A DNA stretch of 64,000 nucleotides from an uncultured Eubacteriales bacterium (GTDB taxonomy: Bacteria > Bacillota > Clostridia > Oscillospirales > CAG-272), in assembly GCA_934467415.1 (NCBI GenBank), contig CAKSLQ010000009.1, positions 45,533 through 109,532 on the forward strand. Direction: 5' to 3'. Below the pieces are notes generated by a model. That model did no database searches, had not been told where the DNA came from, and saw only the letters and a list, made by a program, of their open reading frames with translations. Both the position numbers and the translations under genes were made by a program. This document shows, one piece after another, positions 55,487-64,000 of this stretch. How positions within the stretch are numbered: position 1 is the stretch's first letter; every line of letters begins with the position of its first letter.

Positions 55487-58400
55487 ATGGCAAGACAGAA
55501 ACTTTCCATGGATGGCAACACTGCCGCGGCGCATGTAAGCTATGCGTTTACCGAAGTCGCAGGCATTTACCCCATCACCCCCTCCAGCCCTATGGCAGAC
55601 TATGTCGACCAGTGGTCGGCGTCGGGCAAGAACATTCTCGGCAAGCCCGCACTGAACATTTTCGGCACGCCCGTCAAGGTCATGGAGATGCAGTCTGAGG
55701 CGGGTGCGGCAGGTACCGTTCACGGCAGCCTTGCAGCCGGTGCGCTGACGACCACCTACACGGCGTCTCAGGGTCTTCTCCTGATGATCCCGAACATGTA
55801 CAAGATCGCAGGCGAGCTGCTTCCCTGCGTATTCCATGTATCCGCACGCTGCGTGGCATCCCATGCGCTGAACATCTTCGGCGACCACTCGGACGTCTAC
55901 GCATGTCGCCAGACCGGCTTTGCAATGATGGCCGAGACCAACCCGCAGGAGGTCATGGACCTTTCCGCCGTTGCACACCTGGCAACCATCAAGGGCAGAG
56001 TGCCGTTCCTCAACTTCTTTGACGGCTTCCGCACCTCGCACGAGATCCAGAAGATCGAGGTCTGGGATTTCGACGAGCTGAAGGAAATGACCGATATGGA
56101 CGCGGTTGCAGCATTCCGTGCGCGCTCCATCAACCCCGAGCACCCGGTCCTCCGCGGCTCGGCTGAAAACGGCGATATCTTCTTCCAGCACAGAGAAGCA
56201 TGCAACAAGTATTATGAAGCACTTCCGGCCATCGTCGAGGAGTACATGGACAAGGTCAATGCCAAGATCGGCACCGACTACAAGCTGTTCAACTACTACG
56301 GCGCACCGGACGCAGAGCGCGTCATCGTCGCGATGGGCTCGGTCTGCGACGTCTGCGAGGAGGTCATCGACTACCTCACCGCGAAGGGCGAGAAGGTCGG
56401 CCTTGTCAAGGTCAGACTGTACAGACCGTTCTGCGCGGACAGACTGGCAGCCGCACTGCCGAAGACGGTGAAGAAGATCGCCGTTCTCGACAGAACCAAG
56501 GAGCCCGGCTCCCTCGGCGAGCCGCTCTACCTCGACGTGGTCACCGCGCTGGAGCGCGAGGGCGTCAAGGCGGAGATCGTCGGCGGCCGCTACGGCCTCG
56601 GCTCGAAGGACACCACCCCGGCAAGCATCTTTGCCGTCTATGAGAACCTGGCCGCAAAGCAGCCCAAGGGCGACTTCACCATCGGCATCGTCGATGACGT
56701 CACCGGCCACTCCCTCGAGGAGAAGCCCGCGCCCAACACGGCGCCCGCAGGCACCATCTCCTGCAAGTTCTGGGGTCTCGGCGGCGACGGCACGGTCGGC
56801 GCAAACAAGAACTCCATCAAGATCATCGGCGACCACACCGACAAGTACATCCAGGCGTACTTCCAGTACGACTCCAAGAAGACCGGCGGCGTCACCATCT
56901 CGCACCTGCGTTTCGGCGACAAGCCCATCAAGTCTCCTTACTACATCAACAAGGCAAACTTCGTGGCCTGCCACAACTCGTCCTACATTCTGAAGGGCTA
57001 CAAGATCGTTGAGGACGTTATCCCCGGCGGCACCTTCATGCTGGACTGCCAGTGGACGCCCGAGGAGCTGGATCAGCACCTCCCCGCATCCGTCAAGTCC
57101 TACATTGCCAACAACAACATCAAGTTCTACATCATCAACGCAACGTCGATCGCCGCAAAGGACATCGGCAATGCCAAGGTCAAGAACACGGTGCTCCAGT
57201 CCGCATTCTTCGCACTCGCCAACATCCTGCCGAAGGACGAAGCCATTGAATATATGAAGAAGATGGCGTACAAGTCCTACATCAAGAAGGGCCAGGCGAT
57301 GGTTGACCTCAACTACAAGGCAATCGAAGCCGGCGCCGCCGCAATGGTCGAGGTCAAGGTTCCCGAGGCCTGGAAGACCGTTGAAGTGAAGCCCGAGGAG
57401 AGCAAGGTCACGGGTACCCGTCCCGAGCTCGTCAAGTTCGTCAAGGAAATCGTCGAGCCCGTCTCCAAGATGGACGGCGACTCGCTGCCGGTTTCCGCAT
57501 TCATGGACTATGTGGACGGCACGCTCCCGCAGGGTGCTGCCGCATACGAGAAGCGCGGCGTTGCCGTGAACGTCCCCGTATGGCATCCCGAAAACTGCAT
57601 CCAGTGCAATAACTGCGCATTCGTCTGCCCGCACGCGGCCATCCGTCCGTTCGCGATGACCGAGGAGGAGGCTGCCAAGGCGCCCGCCGCCACCAAGTTC
57701 ACCGCAAAGCCGGTCGTCAAGACGAACTACAAGTTCACGATGGCGATCTCGCCGATGGACTGCATGGGCTGCACGCTCTGCGTCAAGGCCTGCCCCGTTT
57801 CCGCGAAGGCGCTTGCAGACGCCGCCAAGACGGTCGCTGCCGAGCATCCGGATTACGATGCAAAGACCGCGGCGAAGGAAGCTGCCAAGGTTGCAGCGCC
57901 GAAGCTCGCGATCGCGATGACCACGCAGGAATCCCAGCTGGATCAGCAGGCTCCGTTCGACTATGCGGTTGCAAACGTCGCCGAGAAGCCCGAGCTGATC
58001 AACGCAACCGTCAAGGGCAGCCAGTTCAAGCAGCCGCTGCTTGAGTTCTCCGGCTCCTGCGCAGGCTGCGCCGAGACTTCCTATGCAAGACTCATCACCC
58101 AGCTGTTCGGTGAGAGAATGTACATCTCCAATGCGACCGGCTGCTCGTCCATCTGGGGCGGCTCCGCACCGGCAACGCCTTACACGGTCAACCGTGAGAG
58201 CGGCAGAGGTCCCGCATGGGCAAACTCGCTGTTTGAGGACAACGCCGAGCACGGTCTCGGTATGGCGCTCGGCCAGAAGTCGATCCGCACGAAGCTCATC
58301 GGCCTCGTGAAGGAGCTTGCCGAGAAGACCACCGACGCCGATAAGAAGGCGGCTGCCGAGGAATACCTCGCAACCGTGGACGACGGCGCAAAGAACGAGC

Positions 58401-59146
58401 CCGCAACCAAGAAGCTGGTCGCGCTCCTCGAGGCGGATCCCTGCTGCGATCTCGCAAAGCAGATCCTTGCCGAGAAGAACTACCTCTCCAAGAAGTCCAT
58501 CTGGATCTTCGGCGGCGACGGCTGGGCATACGACATCGGCTTCGGCGGCCTTGACCACGTCCTCGCCTCCGGCGAAGATGTCAACGTCATGGTCTTCGAC
58601 ACCGAGGTTTACTCCAACACCGGCGGACAGGCCTCCAAGGCATCCAACATCGGTCAGGTCGCACAGTTCGCGGCTGCCGGCAAGGCCATCGGCAAGAAGA
58701 ACCTCGCCGAGATCGCCATGTCCTACGGCTACGTCTATGTGGCACAGATCGCCATGGGCGCAGATATGAACCAGACGCTGAAGGCAATGACCGAGGCGGA
58801 GGCATATCACGGCCCGTCGCTGATCATCGGCTATGCACCCTGCGAGATGCACGGCATCAAGGGCACGATGGCAAACTGCCAGCTCGAGATGAAGCGCGCG
58901 GTTGAGGCAGGTTACTGGCAGATGTTCCGCTACAACCCGATGCTCAAGGCAGAGGGCAAGCATCCGCTGACCGTTGACTCCAAGGCGCCGACGGCATCGT
59001 ACCGTGACTTCATCACGAGCGAGACCCGTTACAGCCGCCTGCAGCAGCAGTTCCCCGAGAGAGCAGAAGTTCTGTTCGCAAAGGCGGAGGAGGCTGCAAA
59101 GGCGAAGTACGAGAGACTCGTCAAGTACAGCGAAATGCTCGGCTGA
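55487..59146 (+). CDS. nifJ: pyruvate:ferredoxin (flavodoxin) oxidoreductase
   Basis: 1219 residues, slightly above the usual 1170-1200. The first domain starts MDGNTAAAHVSYAFTEVAGI followed by YPITPSSPMAD, the thiamine-domain hallmark. Two [4Fe-4S] motifs lie at CIQCNNCAFVCPHAAIRP (about 704) and CMGCTLCVKACPVSAK (about 758). The TPP/cluster region has CAGCAETSYARL (about 857), GDGWAYDIGFGGLDHV (about 1010) and DTEVYSNTGGQASK. The enzyme oxidises pyruvate to acetyl-CoA and CO2, reducing ferredoxin, a core step of clostridial fermentation. A strong promoter, RBS CGGAGG and terminator suggest high expression. The ATG at 55487 is chosen over 55442 because of the RBS. Confidence 0.97.
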   Translation: MARQKLSMDGNTAAAHVSYAFTEVAGIYPITPSSPMADYVDQWSASGKNILGKPALNIFGTPVKVMEMQSEAGAAGTVHGSLAAGALTTTYTASQGLLLMIPNMYKIAGELLPCVFHVSARCVASHALNIFGDHSDVYACRQTGFAMMAETNPQEVMDLSAVAHLATIKGRVPFLNFFDGFRTSHEIQKIEVWDFDELKEMTDMDAVAAFRARSINPEHPVLRGSAENGDIFFQHREACNKYYEALPAIVEEYMDKVNAKIGTDYKLFNYYGAPDAERVIVAMGSVCDVCEEVIDYLTAKGEKVGLVKVRLYRPFCADRLAAALPKTVKKIAVLDRTKEPGSLGEPLYLDVVTALEREGVKAEIVGGRYGLGSKDTTPASIFAVYENLAAKQPKGDFTIGIVDDVTGHSLEEKPAPNTAPAGTISCKFWGLGGDGTVGANKNSIKIIGDHTDKYIQAYFQYDSKKTGGVTISHLRFGDKPIKSPYYINKANFVACHNSSYILKGYKIVEDVIPGGTFMLDCQWTPEELDQHLPASVKSYIANNNIKFYIINATSIAAKDIGNAKVKNTVLQSAFFALANILPKDEAIEYMKKMAYKSYIKKGQAMVDLNYKAIEAGAAAMVEVKVPEAWKTVEVKPEESKVTGTRPELVKFVKEIVEPVSKMDGDSLPVSAFMDYVDGTLPQGAAAYEKRGVAVNVPVWHPENCIQCNNCAFVCPHAAIRPFAMTEEEAAKAPAATKFTAKPVVKTNYKFTMAISPMDCMGCTLCVKACPVSAKALADAAKTVAAEHPDYDAKTAAKEAAKVAAPKLAIAMTTQESQLDQQAPFDYAVANVAEKPELINATVKGSQFKQPLLEFSGSCAGCAETSYARLITQLFGERMYISNATGCSSIWGGSAPATPYTVNRESGRGPAWANSLFEDNAEHGLGMALGQKSIRTKLIGLVKELAEKTTDADKKAAAEEYLATVDDGAKNEPATKKLVALLEADPCCDLAKQILAEKNYLSKKSIWIFGGDGWAYDIGFGGLDHVLASGEDVNVMVFDTEVYSNTGGQASKASNIGQVAQFAAAGKAIGKKNLAEIAMSYGYVYVAQIAMGADMNQTLKAMTEAEAYHGPSLIIGYAPCEMHGIKGTMANCQLEMKRAVEAGYWQMFRYNPMLKAEGKHPLTVDSKAPTASYRDFITSETRYSRLQQQFPERAEVLFAKAEEAAKAKYERLVKYSEMLG

Positions 59147-59157
59147 GCAGAATAAAT

Positions 59158-59192
59158 CAAAAATTCCGCAGGGAAACCTGCGGAATTTTTTT
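59158..59192 (+). terminator. terminator of the PFOR gene
   Basis: AAAAATTCCGCAGG/CCTGCGGAATTTTTTT, about 12 bases after the stop. Confidence 0.93.
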
Positions 59193-59207
59193 GTGTCTGC
59201 TGCCTGC

Positions 59208-59305
59208 AAGCCCTCATCCGTCACGCGAAGCGTGATGTTTCCCGTAAGGGAAACTCATTAGGAACGCTTGCGTTCCGTGCCACACTTCCCCAAAGGGGAA
59301 GGCTT
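59208..59305. repeat. B right half with E insert
   Basis: CCCTCATCC, slot GTCACGcgaaGCGTGA, E insert (GTTTCCCgtaaGGGAAAC, GGAACGCttGCGTTCC), CTTCCCCAAAGGGGAAGG. It nearly equals the right part of the copy at 32482-32688. Confidence 0.85.
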
Positions 59306-59326
59306 GGTTTGTTCGTGCACAGAGCA

Positions 59327-59841
59327 ACGGGTCGTCGAGGCGTCGACCCCTACCGGGTTGCAAAGGCTTCCCGCATCCCCGTAGGGCGGGGGCTTGTCTC
59401 CCGCCGCATAAATGCGGCGACACCTCATCCGCCGGGACAAGCCCGGCACCTTCCCCCGCTGGGGAAGGCAAAGAACGCGCGAGTCGCCGTGCCGCGCTAT
59501 CCAAGGCTTCCCCCTTGGGGGAAGCTGTCAACGAAGTTGACTGATGAGGGGTAGGACGCGCAAGCGTCCGTCTGAGCAGCCTCGTTCTGTGCTGTAGAGA
59601 CGCCATTCTGACGAATGGCTACCCCTCATCCGGTGCTAACGCACCACCTTCCCCCGCTGGGGAAGGCTTGGTTCGTGCGTTGCACAAACATACCGTCGTG
59701 GCGCCATGACCCCTACCGATTTGCGAAAAATCCGCACAAACCGTAGGGCGGGGGCTTGTCTCCCGCCGCATAAATGCGGCGACACCTCATCCGCCGGGAC
59801 AAGCCCGGCACCTTCCCCCGCTGGGGAAGGCAAAGAACGCG
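59327..59841. repeat. array of C, B and D modules with a 101-base duplication
   Basis: C palindrome (59327-59355). Two almost identical 101-base copies at 59379-59479 and 59741-59841 contain CGGCGGGAGACAAGC-type sequence, CCTCATCC, slot GCCGGGacaaGCCCGGC and CTTCCCCCGCTGGGGAAGG. Between them is a reverse-orientation B-frame with D core (59502-59668) and slots GTCAACgaaGTTGAC and GGTGCtaacGCACC. Confidence 0.85.
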
Positions 59842-59867
59842 TGTGACCGTACCGCTCTATCTAAGGC

Positions 59868-60075
59868 TCCTCCTGACGGGGGAGCTGGCGCGCGAGCGCC
59901 TGAGGGAGAGATAACGCAAGGAAAAAACAGACCGTCACGCGCCGTCTGGTCTCCCGCCGCATCCGTGCGCAATCTATCTAAGCCTTCCCCAGTGGGGGAA
60001 GGTGTCAACGGAGTTGACGGATGAGGTGTCACGCACAAAGCAAACGGGTCGTCGGGGCGCCGACCCCTACCGAAA
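59868..60075. repeat. A left half, B left half and C palindrome
   Basis: 59868-59920: CTCCTCCTGACGGGGGAG, slot GGCGCgcgaGCGCC, GAGGGAGAGATAACGC. 59981-60030: CTTCCCCAGTGGGGGAAGG, slot GTCAACggaGTTGAC, GATGAGGTG. 60046-60075: C form. From 60076 to 60500 I see no ORF, RNA or repeat that I can support. Confidence 0.75.
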
Positions 60076-60504
60076 ATGCGCAAAACGCAAACATACCGTC
60101 ACGCGCTGCCTGTCTCCCGCCGTGCGCGGGGCGCTGCTTTGTCTGTTTTGTACATTATTATCATATATGTCGGGATCCACGCATTTGCGGCGGCGCAGCA
60201 TCCTTCAAAACCGCGAAAAAACGCAGAAATTCCCGCCGAAAACCGCCTGCGGCGGTGTAAAAAGATCTATTATGTGAAACAAATGTTTGCATTTTGTGCA
60301 GAACGGAGAAATTTCACGCGCCTGCGTGACACAAAAAAAGACAGACTTTTTTTATTTTTTGCCTTGAAAACAGGGACGATTGTGTATCTTGACCAAAAAA
60401 TCCGGGCGGATTTGCGGGAAATTGCCGCTCGCGCTTGTTCAACTTACACAAAAAAGAAAAATCGTCGTTTTTTTCAGCGCAGAAAAAGTGACAAATGCAG
60501 TCCC

Positions 60505-60533
60505 TTGACTTCATTTTCGCCGTGCATTATAAT
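60505..60533 (+). promoter_or_regulatory. promoter of the right-edge surface protein
   Basis: TTGACT (60505-60510), 17-base spacer, TATAAT (60528-60533), about 70 bases before the start codon. Confidence 0.85.
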
Positions 60534-60536
60534 AAG

Positions 60537-60579
60537 TACAGAAAAATGCCCTCGTTGTACAGAAAAATGTGCCTGTTGG
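60537..60579 (+). repeat. two 21-base direct repeats in the 5' leader
   Basis: GTACAGAAAAATGCCCTCGTT followed at once by GTACAGAAAAATGTGCCTGTT, placed right at the predicted transcription start. Most positions match. Confidence 0.7.
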
Positions 60580-60603
60580 GTAAATATTTCAAAGGAGAGA
60601 GCT

Positions 60604-63600
60604 ATGAGAAAGAAAATCCTGAGCCTGATTCTGACGCTTTGCATGCTGCTCGGCATGTTCCCGTTTGTGGTGAGCACGCAGGCGCTTGCGGTGTCGGAGA
60701 CAGACGGAAAGGTCCATCTGACGACGGCGGAAGATCTGCTGGCGCTGATGGGCGACTCCACCCTGTGGGATAAGAATATTATCCTGGAGAATGATATTGA
60801 TATGACCGGTGTTTCCGGCCAGTCGCCGATTGGCGTACAAGGCAACACGTTCACGGGCAGCTTTGTCGGTGTGCCGAAGGCGGACGGTTCCAACCCGGAG
60901 ATCAAGGGCCTTGACATCAAGGCCACGACGCTGGTCAACCGCTGGGGTCTGATCGGCGAGGCATCCGGCAATGTCACGGTCAAGAACATCACTGTCAGCG
61001 GTGAGATTTCGACCGCGGGCGGCAGCGTCGGCGGTATTGTCGGCATCATTATGAGCGGCAGCCTCACCATTGAGAACTGCGTCAACAACTGCAATATCAC
61101 CAGTACCCATACAAGGTACAGCCGCGCCGGCGGTATTCTCGGCATTTCGCAGAACGCAAGCGCCTCGATCAAGAACTGCGTCAACAACGGCGCGATCAGC
61201 GCCACGGGCGACAACGTCGGCGGTATCGTCGGCAGATTTGAGACGACGGCGGGCAAGACCGGCTTCGCGATGGAAATCGTGAACTGTGTCAACAACGGCA
61301 CGGTCAGCGGCACGTACAACAACGGCGGTGCCGGCGGCATTGCCGGCGCTGTGGTAGACCGCGGCGGCGTCAGAATGACGGTTCAGAACTGCCTGAATAC
61401 GGGCGCCGTCACCGGCAAGGGCTACGTCGGCGGTATCGTCGGCACCCCGTACAATGCCAAGGCGCCGAGCGGCAATCAGTTTGTCAACGAGTACATCGAC
61501 TGCATGAACACCGGCAAGATCACCTCGACCCAGCAGGGTAACGGCTATGTCGGCGGCATCATCGGCTATGTAACGAGCGGCGGCAAGGCGACCGTGACGC
61601 GCGTGTACAATGCGGGTGAGATCGTGTTCTCGGCCGCACCCCTTTCGCTGGCGATCTGCGGCGTTCCGCGCACCTCGGTCTTCACGGGCGCTTACTACAG
61701 CGCAGGCCCGGATGACGCGAACGGCACTTTCGTTACCCCCGCATCCACGATTGACGAAAACAAGGCGCTCTTCCCGGCACTTACGGAAGGCGCATGGCTG
61801 TTCTCTGCGGACGGACCGATGCTGCGTGCATTCCACGAGCACACGTATGCAAACGGCGCCTGCACGGTCTGCGGCGAGGCGGATCCGGCTTCCTGCAAGC
61901 ATGAGAATACAAAGGATGTCATCATCACCCCCGCGACCTGCGTCAGCGAGGGCCTGAAGAACGTTGTCTGCCAGAACCCGGATTGCGGCGAGATCGTAGA
62001 GAGAAATGTGACGGTCGCGAAGGACCCCGCAAACCATGTCAACGGGCTGCTCTGGTATGTCAACGAAGCGGGCACCTATTCCTACGGCTGCCCTTCCTGC
62101 GGCGTTGAACCGCTTGCAACGCAGGAGACGCTGCCGACGGTTTACGTTTGCCAGACCAAGCTGAATGATATTTCCGGCGACGACACCGCGCTCGGCGGAG
62201 AGGATACGCCGGTGCAAACCATCGAAGAGGCGGTCAGACGTCTTGCCGGGACCGGCGGCACGGTGTTCTTCCTGGGCCGCTACACGATCACCCGGAGCAT
62301 CACGCTGCCCGAATGGAACGGTAAGATCACCTTCCGCGGCACAACGGATGCAAGCGGAAACGCGAGCAGCGGGTTCTTCTTTGACTTCGCCAGCGAGATT
62401 GACAAGTACAACCGACTGACCGACAACAACATTTGCCTGTCGCTCGGCGGCGATGCAGAGTTTGACACCGTCGTCTTCAAGGGCAAGAGCGGATACTCGG
62501 TCAAGAAAGCGGAAGACGGCACCGAAACGGTTACGGAAGGCAAGGACACGGTTCTTGCCATCGCAGCCAACTGGCACAATGTGGACTTCACCTATGTGCG
62601 CTGCCATGACCGTGCGCGCGTGTTCTTCACGGCGGGTGAATTCCTCTCCAAGAAGGACAACGACGCAGCCAAGAACGTCACCGTCAACCTGTTCGGTGTG
62701 GCGGTATCCTCGGGCAACCCGAAAGGATTTGTCCCGTTCTATCACATCGTGCTCGGCGACTGGTTCGGCGCCGACAACAAGACGGTCGATATTTCCAACA
62801 AGACGGTTACCCTGAATATGCGGAAGGGCACACACGGTGAGGCCGAGGCAGAGCTGGTCTACACCATGTCTACGCACGCATATAACAGCCGCAGATTCGG
62901 CCTTTCCTCCAACTGTCAGACGACAATCAACCTCTATGACGCCTCTGTCATTGACAAGCTGAGAACCGGCTATACCAATGCGGTAACCGAGGACGGCGCT
63001 GCGTCCCTGGATAAGCTGGAATTGAACTTCAACGACAATTCCGTAATTACCTCCATCGCGCTGATCAGAAATACGAAGGACACGGCGATCCGTATTTCCG
63101 ACGAGGCGGCAGAACGCAGCAAAGCGATTCCGGCTGCATTTGAGCTGCAGGCGTACGGCGCGTTTGCCGAGAGCATGACCGGTACGGTCACGGCAACCTA
63201 CGGCGACCACAGCTTTGCCGCAGCGGTTGAAAAGCCGATCTATGAAAGCACGCAGACGGGCAAGTACACGGTGAACGCGACCGTCGCGCCCGAGCACAGC
63301 TTCGGCGACTGGGAGATTACCGTGCCCGCAACGCCCACGCAGGACGGCACCAAGACCCGCACCTGCTCGGTCTGCGGCAAGGAAGAGACCTCCACCTACA
63401 CCTACGACTGCGCATACCATCAGTGGCTGCCGGTCGAGGGCGGCTACAAGTGCGCGTTCTGCGCAACGTTTACAGCGACGCTGACCGCACCTATCACCCT
63501 GAAGATCGAAAATGTTGCGATCGCAAACGGACAGGCGACCGTCACGGTATCGCTGGCGGCCACCGAGGCGCTCAAGGGTCTCCGGTTCAGAATCGGCGTG

Positions 63601-64000
63601 CCCGCGGGCTTCACCTATGTGTCCGCAGCGACGAACCTCACCGAGATCCCCGCGGCCGGTTCCGAGGTGACGCCGAGCGGCATGAGCTTCGGTGCAGGCA
63701 CCGACTCGATGGTGCTCCTCAACTTTGACGAGCAGACCCTCGCATCCTTTGAGAAGAGCAATGTGCTCACGCTGACCTACACGGTGGACGAGAGCTTCAC
63801 GGCGCAGAGCGCCGACTTCACGGTCAACCTGATCGAGGTGTTGGATGACAACGCCGCATCGCTTGCGGCAGACGGCGTCGGCTACACCTGGACGCCCTCG
63901 GCGCACGAGCATGTGTACGTCGAGACGATCACGACGCCGGCAACCTGCGGCAAGGACGGCGTAAAGACGTTCACCTGCCAGGGCTGCGGCGACAGCTACA
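60604..64000 (+). CDS. secreted protein with GLUG-like repeats and cohesin-like domain (partial)
   Basis: The frame is open from an ATG behind AAAGGAGAG to the window edge: 1132 codons with no stop. A signal peptide covers about 1-28 (MRKKILSLILTLCMLLGMFP). Residues 85-310 contain five or more GGIVG/GGIAG units of the GLUG type, spaced with NCVNNG motifs. Cys ribbons recur (CTVCGEADP, CSVCGKEET, CAFC). Residues 540-880 resemble a beta-helix. From about 965 to 1085 there is a cohesin-like domain (LKIENVAIANGQATVTVSLA ... GLRFRIGVP ... VLTLTYTVD). Cohesins bind dockerins, which fits the dockerin-like protein at 44187. C-terminal anchoring domains lie beyond the window. Function: probably cell-surface; the rest is unknown. 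Confidence 0.85.
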   Translation, partial: MRKKILSLILTLCMLLGMFPFVVSTQALAVSETDGKVHLTTAEDLLALMGDSTLWDKNIILENDIDMTGVSGQSPIGVQGNTFTGSFVGVPKADGSNPEIKGLDIKATTLVNRWGLIGEASGNVTVKNITVSGEISTAGGSVGGIVGIIMSGSLTIENCVNNCNITSTHTRYSRAGGILGISQNASASIKNCVNNGAISATGDNVGGIVGRFETTAGKTGFAMEIVNCVNNGTVSGTYNNGGAGGIAGAVVDRGGVRMTVQNCLNTGAVTGKGYVGGIVGTPYNAKAPSGNQFVNEYIDCMNTGKITSTQQGNGYVGGIIGYVTSGGKATVTRVYNAGEIVFSAAPLSLAICGVPRTSVFTGAYYSAGPDDANGTFVTPASTIDENKALFPALTEGAWLFSADGPMLRAFHEHTYANGACTVCGEADPASCKHENTKDVIITPATCVSEGLKNVVCQNPDCGEIVERNVTVAKDPANHVNGLLWYVNEAGTYSYGCPSCGVEPLATQETLPTVYVCQTKLNDISGDDTALGGEDTPVQTIEEAVRRLAGTGGTVFFLGRYTITRSITLPEWNGKITFRGTTDASGNASSGFFFDFASEIDKYNRLTDNNICLSLGGDAEFDTVVFKGKSGYSVKKAEDGTETVTEGKDTVLAIAANWHNVDFTYVRCHDRARVFFTAGEFLSKKDNDAAKNVTVNLFGVAVSSGNPKGFVPFYHIVLGDWFGADNKTVDISNKTVTLNMRKGTHGEAEAELVYTMSTHAYNSRRFGLSSNCQTTINLYDASVIDKLRTGYTNAVTEDGAASLDKLELNFNDNSVITSIALIRNTKDTAIRISDEAAERSKAIPAAFELQAYGAFAESMTGTVTATYGDHSFAAAVEKPIYESTQTGKYTVNATVAPEHSFGDWEITVPATPTQDGTKTRTCSVCGKEETSTYTYDCAYHQWLPVEGGYKCAFCATFTATLTAPITLKIENVAIANGQATVTVSLAATEALKGLRFRIGVPAGFTYVSAATNLTEIPAAGSEVTPSGMSFGAGTDSMVLLNFDEQTLASFEKSNVLTLTYTVDESFTAQSADFTVNLIEVLDDNAASLAADGVGYTWTPSAHEHVYVETITTPATCGKDGVKTFTCQGCGDSY

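Noticed and set aside
55451..59224. A 1257-residue minus-strand ORF antisense to the PFOR gene
   Set aside because: It mirrors a well-supported gene, has low-complexity Asp/Gly/Val-rich content, no ribosome site and no recognisable domain. Such shadows are expected at high GC.
60495..60773. A 92-residue ORF overlapping the start of the right-edge surface gene
   Set aside because: Its frame crosses the promoter and the real start codon; the other frame has a signal peptide and continues for more than 1100 codons.
60589..63912. A 1107-residue minus-strand ORF at the right edge
   Set aside because: It lies opposite an open plus-strand frame with a signal peptide, RBS and promoter; the minus frame shows none of these.

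Overview
The window comes from the chromosome of a high-GC, probably spore-forming Clostridia (Oscillospirales/Ruminococcaceae-like gut Firmicute). The evidence is the gene order dnaA-dnaN-recF-remB-gyrB-gyrA, a spoIIE gene, S-layer-homology (SLH) surface proteins, a pyruvate:ferredoxin oxidoreductase, strong AGGAGG ribosome binding sites and TTGACA-17-TATAAT promoters. It spans the replication origin: dnaA starts at 19221, and the best oriC candidate lies at 20783-20990 between dnaA and dnaN.

Layout. 0-5.6 kb: a small membrane protein and a MORN-repeat protein, an SLH-type secreted protein and a DUF4358-like lipoprotein. 6.2-8.7 kb: spoIIE. 9.3 kb: a complete tRNA-Thr(GGU) unit with its own promoter and terminator. 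9.5-17.4 kb: a 2620-residue SLH-anchored surface protein. 17.7-19.1 kb: a membrane protein and a PAP2 phosphatase. 19.2-32.5 kb: replication and recombination genes (dnaA, oriC, dnaN, recF, remB, gyrB, gyrA, a lipoprotein, recA, recX). 33-36 kb: rimO, pgsA, pyrR. 36-41.5 kb: a large alpha/alpha-barrel-like protein, an amino-acid ABC transporter and an NAD(P)HX epimerase. 41.7-47.8 kb: a membrane protein, a four-helix-bundle gene, dapB, a dockerin/SGNH-type secreted protein, a conserved hypothetical protein, and rplJ-rplL with an L10 leader. 48.5-55 kb: a three-gene oxidoreductase operon, a winged-helix regulator, a DUF559 gene and an AraC-type regulator. 55.5-59.1 kb: PFOR. 60.6 kb to the edge: a secreted protein with a cohesin-like domain, cut by the window end.

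The most unusual feature is the intergenic DNA. Nearly every gap is packed with modular palindromic repeats. Each has a terminal hairpin, a small variable slot hairpin, a core, a second slot hairpin and a second terminal hairpin. I use these labels. A-frame: terminal hairpin of the CTCCCTTGTGCAAAGGGAG or CTCCCCTTGCACAGGGGAG type, core GAGGGATTGTT..AACAACCCCTC. B-frame: terminal hairpin TTCCCC..GGGGAA, core GATGAGG..CCTCATC. C: short GTAGGGGCGACC..GGTCGCCC palindromes, or the GGTAGGGGTCGGCGCC form. D: a two-hairpin core, GGGTAGCCATTC..CTACCCC, found inside B-frames. E: a slot insert with GTTTCCC..GGGAAAC plus GGAACGC..GCGTTCC hairpins. F: a slot insert with CGAGACGC..GCGTCTCG, with or without GTTTTCC..GGAAAAC. 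Slot sequences vary freely but stay self-complementary, cores and ends are swapped between copies, and inserts sit inside slots. I do not recognise a named family and no transposase is present in the window.

Other points of note: DnaA appears to start at a CTG codon. A second cluster of DnaA-box matches sits just upstream of gyrA. A pair of tandem terminator modules follows rplL. An AT-richer DUF559 gene ends its reading frame inside one of the intergenic repeats.
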